This document shows, piece by piece, positions 56,812-64,000 of a stretch of 64,000 bases of DNA. Position 1 is the first letter of the stretch; every line of letters begins with the position of its first letter. Origin of the DNA: Hofstenia miamia (lineage: Eukaryota > Xenacoelomorpha > Acoela); NCBI GenBank assembly GCA_004352715.1, contig SCFE01000076.1:477045-541044 (forward strand). The letters are read 5' to 3'. The notes under the pieces are model-generated. The model worked only from the letters and a program-made list of their open reading frames with translations. It was not told the origin of the DNA and did not search any database. A program made the translations under genes and the position numbers.

Positions 56812-56817
56812 AATAAA
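56812..56817 (+). terminator. Candidate polyadenylation signal (AATAAA) of RFWD3
   Basis: First AATAAA after the stop codon, about 105 bp downstream. AATAAA strings are frequent in this AT-rich DNA, so the choice is plausible but not proven. Confidence 0.5.
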
Positions 56818-57589
56818 TAATGGTTCAAAAAAATTTAAAATATTTTTACAATATTTCTTTCGCACATTAAAATACATTGACTATCAATAATTACGTTAAA
56901 AAATCGTTCGACTGTTTGACATTGTTTAATATTGTTGGCGAGTGTTTTCCCAATGATATTAGTTCAAGTAATCCAATAACAATAAATCGGTGAACAATGA
57001 AATTTAATATTAATCCCTAACTGATTTGCAATGTTCAAGTGTCTATTGAGATGTTAATTTCTACTTGGGATATGGGGTCGGTTATCATTTATTTGAAAGA
57101 AATTTTGACAACTAAAAGCTATTAATAGTGAACGTATTTCTTGATAAATTTTTATCACAGTAGCCGGATGTCGTATCATCTAAAACAAATGCTGGTATGC
57201 AATTTTCGTCAATGTTTACAATGAGTATAAGGACCAAATGAAATGGCTTGTACTGAGTAAATCTTGGTACATGAAAACGAATTTTGACCTGCTTTTCTCT
57301 AACTCAAGCTTTGGAAAATTTGGGAATTGAGTAAAAGTAAGCCTTGTTTTTAGTTGTAGTCCTTGAAAATTCCATAGGAAACGAAAAGTCAGATGAGTAA
57401 TAATCGTTTTGCATGAATGTATCGGCTACATAGATAAGATAATCTATATCCATTTGAATTTTTTACAATATTTTACTGATATTTCAAATGAATAGCGTCA
57501 TTAACTACTATGTACAATAAAAAAATGAATAACAAAATTAAATATAAAAATAAAAAAACACTAACTACGGATAGCTTAATAATTTCGAT
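56818..57589. other. DNA downstream of RFWD3
   Basis: No gene or repeat recognised between the RFWD3 3' end and the LINE. Confidence 0.5.
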
Positions 57590-60500
57590 TTATTGTATAG
57601 TCGTTATTATAAAATTTAAATCCTAACCATGATCTACCTGATACAAACTTTTGTTTGAGAATTAATGATTTTTTAAGGTTGTCTATTATTTTCATTTCTT
57701 TTGGCAATATATTCCAATTATAAATTGCAGTATTAATAAAGGATTGACGCATGATATTTTTTATTTTTTAACATGTGAAGTTTTTTGATCGTTTATTTTG
57801 CTTCAGACAATCTGTCGAAAATGAGAATGATATCTCGTTGTAGGGTGGATTTTTGTTTATGAATTTGAAGAAATAAATAATATTGTAAATAACTCTTGTG
57901 GAAAAAGAATAGATTTAGAAATATATTCTTTTGTTTTAGAAGAGTTTTTATTACAACCATTTAATGTCCATTTTAGTTGAACTCGAAGTTTTCTTATTAG
58001 GCTGTGTACATTAGTATATAAGATATTAGCATAGCTTAAATTACTCATAACGAATGCATGAAACATTTGAAGTACTACAATTGGGGCCATTTTTTAATAA
58101 TAGTATTTATTTGCGACGTGAAAATAAACTTTGAATCTATTATTACTCCTAGCTATTTAAACTTATTAACAGGTATAACATGAATTATTGAAATTAATTG
58201 AATATTCAGAGATTTCCGTTTTTTTCTAAAAGTTGCATTATGCAAAATTCAGTTTTTTTCGTGTTAATACGCAATCTATGCATGCTAACATAGTTGCTCA
58301 ATTTTATACAATTCGTTTCAATAACTTATTTCGATTTATTTCGACAGTAAATAGATGTATCATCGGCGTATTGTGTTATTTTTCAGTCAGTAATTTCCTT
58401 CAGGTCATTCACATAAATATTAAAAAGCAGGGGACCTAGTATGGTTCCTTGAGGTACAACATTATTGACAAAAAACTAATTTGAAAAAGTATCATTAAAT
58501 TTAACTCGCTGAAGTCTATTAAGTAATTAGATACAAGGTGAGCCCTGTTAAGAGAAAAACCAAAATTTTTAATTTTCTTATCTCATGGTTAATAGAATCG
58601 AATGCTTTTGAGAGGTCAAGACAGGCAATAGCAGCAAATTTATTAGTCTAATAGTGCTTTCCATTTTTCTGTTGTTTGTATAATTGCGTCTGATGTTGAG
58701 TATTTTTTTCTGAAACCAAATTGTGATTTGGACCATAGTGTATGATAATTTAAATGAAGTGTAATTTGTTCATGTAAGTCTTTCAAATATTTTACTGATT
58801 GGTGATGTAATAGATATAGGTTGATAGTTTTTGGGACACTGGGTCGACTTTTTTGTAAATTGTAGTAATATGAGCCTGTTTCAAGAAATCGGGAAAATAT
58901 TCCATTTTAATCATTCATTCGGCAATATATTTCGCATTGTTTTTTAGTAGCCATATTAGAATTTTCGAGGGGCCGCTTGACTTGTTTGATTTTAGTTTCT
59001 TGATTGCTTTAAATACTTTAAAACTTGTTATAAAGCGAAACACAAATTCAAGGGTGTGCCTATTAGGATTTATTTCCTGGAATATTGTTTGAGGACCGTC
59101 ATAATTACCTAGGTTTGCAAATATTTGGTTTAAAATATTGGAAATTTTAAAATCGGAGACGTACTTATTTCCTTCGAGGTCTACACTTTTTTCTATGGGA
59201 GAAGATTTTGATTTGGTACAATTCGAGATTTCGTTAATCAATCTCCATTTACTCTTTTGGCTCGGTAATTTTCTATATTCATGTTTAATATACTCATTGT
59301 AAGCTTTAAGATTTTCTATATTAGAAATATTTCTAGCTTTTTTGTATAATGCATAACTTTCAGGAGTACGGGCGTTAGAAAAAGAATGTAATAGCGTCAT
59401 TTTTTTGTTATTAATTTTTTTGCAGAAATCGGAAAGCCAAGGCTTGTCATTCTTTGTTTTTGCGAGAATGATTAGTAACAAGGATTTTTTTCTGGACAAC
59501 ATTAATCTAAATAGGATTCAAGAATATCAATAAAGTTTTTGATCATGTTTTTAGGATCAATCGCAATGCTTGTAGGAATGAAGGCATTTGCCGTTTTTAA
59601 ATTAAAAAAAAGTATTAAAAAAGATTATTCGTTTTATTATCACGTTTATTTAGTAATTTAGGTTCCAATCACCCATTGATACTAAATCTATATTTTCTGA
59701 GTAGGCTAGTAGTGAAATTTCATTCTCAAGTTGTTCAAAAAATTCATTAGTATAACATTTATTTGGGCAGTATGAAACATTAATTAATTGCTTTTTAAAA
59801 GGTGAATTTTTGATAGGGTTATAAATTTCAACCCAAAGGCTTTCGAAATTTTCTGAGATTACTATATCATTCCGTTGCTTTGGATGAAATAATCTCTAGA
59901 AGAATGACCCCGCCCCCTTGCTTTTTACCGAGTATATTACAATGAGTTCTATCTTTTCTGAATAATGTATATTGATTATTGTTATCTAACCAGACATGAT
60001 CAAGGTCATTGCAGGTAAACTATGTCTCAGTAATTGCTAACACTATATTTTCATAAAAATTGTGACTTATAATTGCAATTTTTATTAGAAAAATTCTGGG
60101 CATTTAAATGAACGTAATTAATCATATCTTTCTTAGATGAAACATTTTTAGATGTTTCATAATTGAGCAAAGGACCAGGATTTGTTTCGATTCCATGTAT
60201 AAGTAATAATAAAAATTGTAAAGCCAAAATTGCTAAAAGCTCTTGTAAGGGAATTTTTCTAGGCATATCTGTTATTGGAAAAATGCTTATAAAAGTTGCA
60301 AACTTAGATTTTAAGAAAAATATGTGTTGGTAAACTACCCGTAGTCTTAGCATTACAAAGATAAATAATTCCATACCGTTTAGTAAAAAGTAAATAAGCG
60401 CCAGAGCTTTAGTACCTAGGAAGATGATAAATGATTAGACGGTGTAGTTGAAAGGACTTCTGCGCACGTTTGTGGGTGCGGCGCGGAGCCTCGGTGATTA

Positions 60501-61060
60501 ATCTTTGCTGGTGAGTACAAGGTACGTGATTGCCTGTGATGTTGCGGTGGCATAGGTGTCTTCGCTGGTCGATATGATTGATAAGAATTATGTGGCTTCG
60601 GCTGCAAAATTGAGCGAGTGTAGATGAAAGGATGCTTTGCATTTGCATCGACATATGCATCCTTGAAAAAATAACGGTTATTTTCGAAGATCTTGTGCAG
60701 CAATTGTTTTGCATTTTGATGTAATAATACATTGACTTCCAATGACATTTTATTGAACGTTGTAATATATGGGAATGATTCGAGTTCGCCCAATGTAATT
60801 TCTGCGTTTCGAAAGGAATGGTTCGTTAAGTAATCAATTTTTCGAAAAGTGGTGTAAAATTCTTGTTTGATTTCATGACGTAGTTTCTTCCAGCAGTGAT
60901 CATCACCTTTATATTATTCCTTTGTGGGTGCTGATAAATTATGTTTAAAATTTCCTCGATTGTAGCTCCGGGATATGAATGAATGGTGACATCGTGATCA
61001 TTCACAAGTTTATTTTCCCTCAAATTGCGATACATTGATGTTCCTTTTATCAATATATCC
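57590..61060 (-). mobile_element. CR1/L2-like LINE, long but decayed
   Basis: On - from about 61.05 kb to 57.6 kb the expected LINE order is visible: an ORF1 part with an SGNH/GDSL esterase-like motif (60826-61053) and Pro/His-rich tail; an ORF2 start with the IETNPGP motif and endonuclease beginning (60051-60374); a linker and reverse transcriptase (58.3-59.5 kb); and a C-terminal part (57857-58090). The endonuclease region at 59.5-60.05 kb is degraded. The 3' end near 57590 is approximate. The 5' limit could be farther out, to about 62 kb. Confidence 0.8.
57857..60374 (-). pseudogene. LINE ORF2 pseudogene (endonuclease and reverse transcriptase)
   Basis: LLLLIHGIETNPGP at about 60.2 kb is the characteristic start of CR1/L2-type ORF2, followed by YVHLNAQNF, the first block of the APE endonuclease. 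58915-59502 holds the linker (KPWLSDFCKKINNKK, YKKARNISNIENLKAYNEY) and the first reverse-transcriptase block (KAIKKLKSNKSSGP). VVPQGTILGP at about 58.45 kb and YADD at 58359-58370 retain the catalytic residues. 57857-58090 is the thumb region. Many frameshifts separate these parts. Confidence 0.85.
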
Positions 61061-61074
61061 GAAGTTTCTTAAAT
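60416..61074 (-). pseudogene. LINE ORF1 with SGNH/GDSL esterase-like domain
   Basis: On -: LIKGTSMYRNLREN resembles the GDS-x-R block I of SGNH hydrolases. SYPGATIEEIL is the usual next segment, and VMITAGRNYV corresponds to the G-x-ND block, with the expected Asn kept but the context changed. Esterase-like ORF1 proteins are known in CR1 and L2 LINEs. After a frame break at 60.82 kb the frame 60416-60793 gives NAKQLLHKIFENNRYFF and a Pro/His/Arg-rich tail. The GTS in place of GDS suggests loss of the nucleophile motif or divergence. Confidence 0.65.
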
Positions 61075-62947
61075 ATGTTTGACTTTTCGTTGGTTTGTTT
61101 CATTTTTTTCTGAAGCATTTGTTTCGGAAACATTTAGTGTTTAATGTTACTAGTGGTGAGCGTGTTTCTTCTGAAGGGGATGGCGATTCTTCAATATTTG
61201 AGATTTTCCAAAGTAGGTAGTGTAGTTTGAGTAGTTAATCCCTTGATAATGTGGCAAAACTGAGAACTGTTAATTGTATCGAGTAGAGCGCGCTCGCTAG
61301 ACCCGACTATCCCAGAGAGAAGCATGATTGATTGCGAATTTTTTACTACAAATCTAGTACTGGTAATCTTGCCGTAGATTTAAACTTTGATGCGTACTTA
61401 AAATTAGCAGTAGGAAATTACTATATTTTGATGTAGGTAGCGATCCACTGATTTTGTAAAAATCTTTTCTTCGTCTCTGCGACTCAAAGTTTGCCTTTCA
61501 TGAAGACCACATGTACAAAATAGGTTTTACAAATCTAATGGCTTTATAACCATAGAAAAGCTAACTTTGATACCAATGCCATTTAAATTTTTTAGAATTG
61601 TCAAGGATTTTAAGTTTTCATAAAGGTATTAACTAAATATATTATGTAAAATTGATCCCAACTCTTGTTAAATATATATTTGCAAGAATCGAACTTAGTG
61701 GTTTCCTCATGGCTAAGCTATCTTTTTGAAGATAAAATGTGTTATCAAAATCCATCAAGGTATTTTTCGTTGCTGAAATTTATATTTTTTTTGTTGTGTT
61801 ATACTCCAGATTGTTAGTTTTGTGTTTTTATTTTTAAGGGGTTCAATTGCAGCATTAACTGATTTTTCTAATGATACATTTTTGTACAGATTCTTTATAT
61901 AATATAAATTAGCAAATTTTTTAGCATTGATATTTGCTTCATGTAATATACTTAGCATTTTCTTTAAGGCTTCAGACAATTTGCCGTTAATACTTCCACA
62001 TGATCTGGCAATCGGTCACAATTGACTCTGGTTTATGAATTCAATTCTAACTGTAATAATGCATAAATACGTGAAGAATCCACGAATATATGATAAACGA
62101 ATTGGAACTGCATCAACAAAAAGAGATGTCGAGAAAAATGTGGAAAATACTAGATGCTGATTTTGAAGAAATTCAATGACACTTAAATGCAATGAATTCA
62201 CTTGCAAATTGTTTTGAAAACAGACTTAATGGGAAATTGTTAAAAATGAAGTACGAAAATATGATATCCGGCGTATTTTATAAAAATTAAACGGTTGTGT
62301 TTCCAGCTTACGGATAATTTAACATACCACAAAAATTTAATTTTATCGTTACATTAAAAATTCTGCTTGTTTATCGTTTCTACTTCTACCTCATAGCGAG
62401 TTTGAACATATGTGAAAACAATTTACTTTGTCAAAAGCTTTCTTCATGTTTACAAACCATCTATTGCAAGGACGTTAATATATTAACGTCCTTGTCTATT
62501 CATAGTAAAAATAGAAGGTTTCGTTGTTTCAATCAATCACATTTTTGCGATTATTAGCATTGAAAAGAAATTATTAACTACTATTAGTAAATGAATACGG
62601 ATTTGAAAGAAACCGACCAGATTTTAACTTTCGAGTCAGGTTGCTTAAAGTTGAATAGAACGAACAATTATATTTTACTTATATTTGAACTTTCAAAATT
62701 TTGAATAAAAGCAATTCATTTCAAATTTTTAGAGTGATTTTATTCAAACAATTTGGAAACTTTTTTTAAATATCTGCAATCTTGATAACATGTTTTATCA
62801 TTTTATATATCTGAACTCAATTTTTCCCACTACTTTACTTCTAATGTTTATTGATTATTCTAAATTTGATTGATCTTTTGTAAAGCATTCATTCGTGAAA
62901 GACATATCGCACATAGACTATTAATTATTATTTTTCAATCAGAATTT
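61075..62947. other. DNA upstream of the LINE, no firm gene
   Basis: A - strand ORF at 61755-61979 (helical, Lys/Asn-rich) could be the 5' part of the LINE ORF1 or noise. A perfect 28-bp palindrome lies at 62467-62494. Nothing else is assignable. Confidence 0.4.
62467..62494. repeat. 28-bp perfect palindrome
   Basis: CAAGGACGTTAATA followed directly by its reverse complement, with no loop and no mismatch. The next bases outward do not pair. Its role is unknown; possibilities are a dyad binding site, a tiny foldback remnant or the junction of two inverted sequences. Confidence 0.9.
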
Positions 62948-63181
62948 TTTTCCGTTTAAGAATGCCTTGAAATTTTTGCAACAATTTAAGCACAGCAAAT
63001 TATGTTGCATTTCAAGATAAGAGAGAGAGAGAGTGAAGGAAAATCCGTATACCAGAGTAGGATGGAATCAAAGACAATGCATAGTCAGAAGGTGATGCAT
63101 GGGGAATACTGGAGGAATAAAAAGAAGTGCGAAAAAGAAAGCAACAAATGGTTAATGAAGGCAGGACTAAAAAGAGAAACA
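62948..63181 (+). repeat. Exact 234-bp duplicate, left of an assembly gap
   Basis: Identical, base for base as far as I can read, to 63203-63436, and separated from it only by 21 N. This is most simply one locus represented twice because contig ends were not merged. Confidence 0.9.
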
Positions 63182-63202
63182 NNNNNNNNNNNNNNNNNNN
63201 NN
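63182..63202. other. Assembly gap (21 N)
   Basis: Run of undetermined bases between two identical 234-bp sequences. Confidence 0.98.
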
Positions 63203-63258
63203 TTTTCCGTTTAAGAATGCCTTGAAATTTTTGCAACAATTTAAGCACAGCAAATTAT

Positions 63259-64000
63259 GTTGCATTTCAAGATAAGAGAGAGAGAGAGTGAAGGAAAATC
63301 CGTATACCAGAGTAGGATGGAATCAAAGACAATGCATAGTCAGAAGGTGATGCATGGGGAATACTGGAGGAATAAAAAGAAGTGCGAAAAAGAAAGCAAC
63401 AAATGGTTAATGAAGGCAGGACTAAAAAGAGAAACAGAAGCACTGATAATGGCAGCACAGGAGCAAGCAATAAGAACAAACTTGATGAAGAACCATATAG
63501 ACAGAAGAGTGGAAGTAAGTGATAAGTGTAGGCCATGTAAGAAAGAGGCGGAGCAGTAGATCATTTGATAGCAGGGTGTGGGAAGTTGGCACAGAACGAG
63601 TATAAGTTCAGGCATGACAAATTAAGAAGAATGGTACATTGGAGCTTGAGCAGGCAGCAGGCAAAGTGATCGAAGCGCGAAGGCCAGACATAGTAGTAGT
63701 AGGCAAAGAGAAAAGAATGGGAACAGTGATAGACATAGCAGTACCAAAGGACAGACATCTAGAAAGTAAGGGGAAAGAGAAAAAGACAAGTACATGGAAT
63801 TGGCAGAGGAAATAGAAAGGCTGTTGAAGTTAAGCAAGGTTGAAGTAGCCCAGTAGTATTAGGAGCACTAGGAGCACTTAGTAAGAAGCTTAAGAGATAC
63901 TTGAAATAGTTGGGAGTACAAAAGTGGGGATGGACATTAGCACATAATCCAGCACTGTTAGGAACAGCTAGAGTCCTGAGAAAAGCTCTCAGACTCCCTT
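63259..64000 (+). pseudogene. C-terminal RT/endonuclease domain of an RLE-type LINE
   Basis: Order of pieces on +: KWLMKAGLKRETEALIMAAQ; a Cys-rich knuckle DKCRPCKKEAE, then after a frame change DHLIAGCGKLAQNEYKFRHD (the CCHC-like zinc knuckle of R2-type elements); next RRPDIVVVGKEKR...VIDIAVPKD, the PD-x(n)-D pattern of the restriction-like endonuclease; then GALGALSKKLKRYLK and PALLGTARVLRKAL at the edge. At least four frameshifts or stops are present (63558, 63680, 63806, 63853), so it is dead. The family call rests on the order of these motifs. Confidence 0.75.

Larger units (their letters stand above)
63015..64000 (+). mobile_element. LINE 3' part with restriction-like endonuclease (R2-like group)
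   Basis: On + from about 63.26 kb the sequence encodes the C-terminal region of an RLE-type non-LTR retrotransposon. It continues to the window edge; the earlier reverse transcriptase is not in the window. The stretch before the gap (63015-63181) is a duplicate of 63270-63436 and need not be a second element. Confidence 0.75.

Noticed and set aside
63002-63214. A second, tandem copy of the RLE-type LINE segment
   Set aside because: Identical to 63257-63436 and joined through an N gap, so it is best explained as an unmerged assembly overlap.
1-64000. CRISPR arrays, rRNA, tRNA, bacterial operons, toxin-antitoxin or phage modules
   Set aside because: None seen. The sequence is eukaryotic; short repeats are microsatellites or transposon ends without regular spacers.

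Overview
This window is animal (metazoan) genomic DNA. The genes are split by GT-AG introns, and the DNA is strongly AT-rich and packed with eukaryotic transposons: Tc1, mariner, hAT, piggyBac, P-like elements and LINEs. There are no operons, no Shine-Dalgarno sites and no prokaryotic features. The repeat set (Tc1 families, ZMYM/DUF4371-type hATs, a LINE with an SGNH-esterase ORF1, and a LINE with a restriction-like endonuclease) suggests a repeat-rich invertebrate such as a cnidarian or tunicate. I cannot name the species.

The one host gene I recognise with confidence is RFWD3, a RING plus WD40 E3 ubiquitin ligase of the replication-stress and Fanconi anaemia pathway, on the + strand. I reconstructed seven coding exons (6518-6686, 7758-7924, 8695-8877, 15963-16198, 16626-16869, 17391-17662, 56392-56707). 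They join with matching codon phases into one 528-residue reading frame: a short acidic/serine N-terminus, a RING finger, a coiled coil and a WD40-like C-terminal half. The last intron is about 38.7 kb and holds most of the window. It is filled by at least a dozen transposons plus two unresolved groups of exon-like ORFs on the - strand.

Layout. 1-6517: upstream DNA with a hAT-like terminus and a deleted mariner. 6518-8877: RFWD3 exons 1-3. 8878-15962 (intron 3): a long AT microsatellite, a decayed ZMYM-type hAT, an intact Tc1 element, a BED-type hAT relic and a dispersed repeat. 15963-17662: exons 4-6. 17663-56391 (intron 6): a P-like fragment, two abutting hATs (22240-29803) inside one perfect 8-bp target duplication, with a Tc1 nested in the second; a hAT relic interrupted by another Tc1; a deleted DD41D mariner; a second intact Tc1 sitting in a TA microsatellite; an almost complete hAT; two mariners; a P-like deletion derivative; a LINE fragment; and two piggyBac elements. 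56392-56707: last exon, with a poly(A) signal soon after. 57590-61060: a CR1/L2-like LINE. 62948-64000: the 3' part of a LINE with a restriction-like endonuclease, disturbed by an assembly gap whose two flanks are identical.

Most transposase genes are broken by stops, frameshifts or deletions. The two clear exceptions are the Tc1 transposases at 12245-13264 and 37967-38989. Both are uninterrupted and have all three catalytic residues, and both elements have well-matched terminal repeats and TA target duplications. I saw no rRNA, tRNA, CRISPR array or obviously new multi-gene system. The most unusual items are the giant last intron of RFWD3, the hAT pair sharing one target duplication, the two intact Tc1 copies and the unidentified exon-like ORFs at 39.7-40.7 kb and 52.3-52.7 kb.
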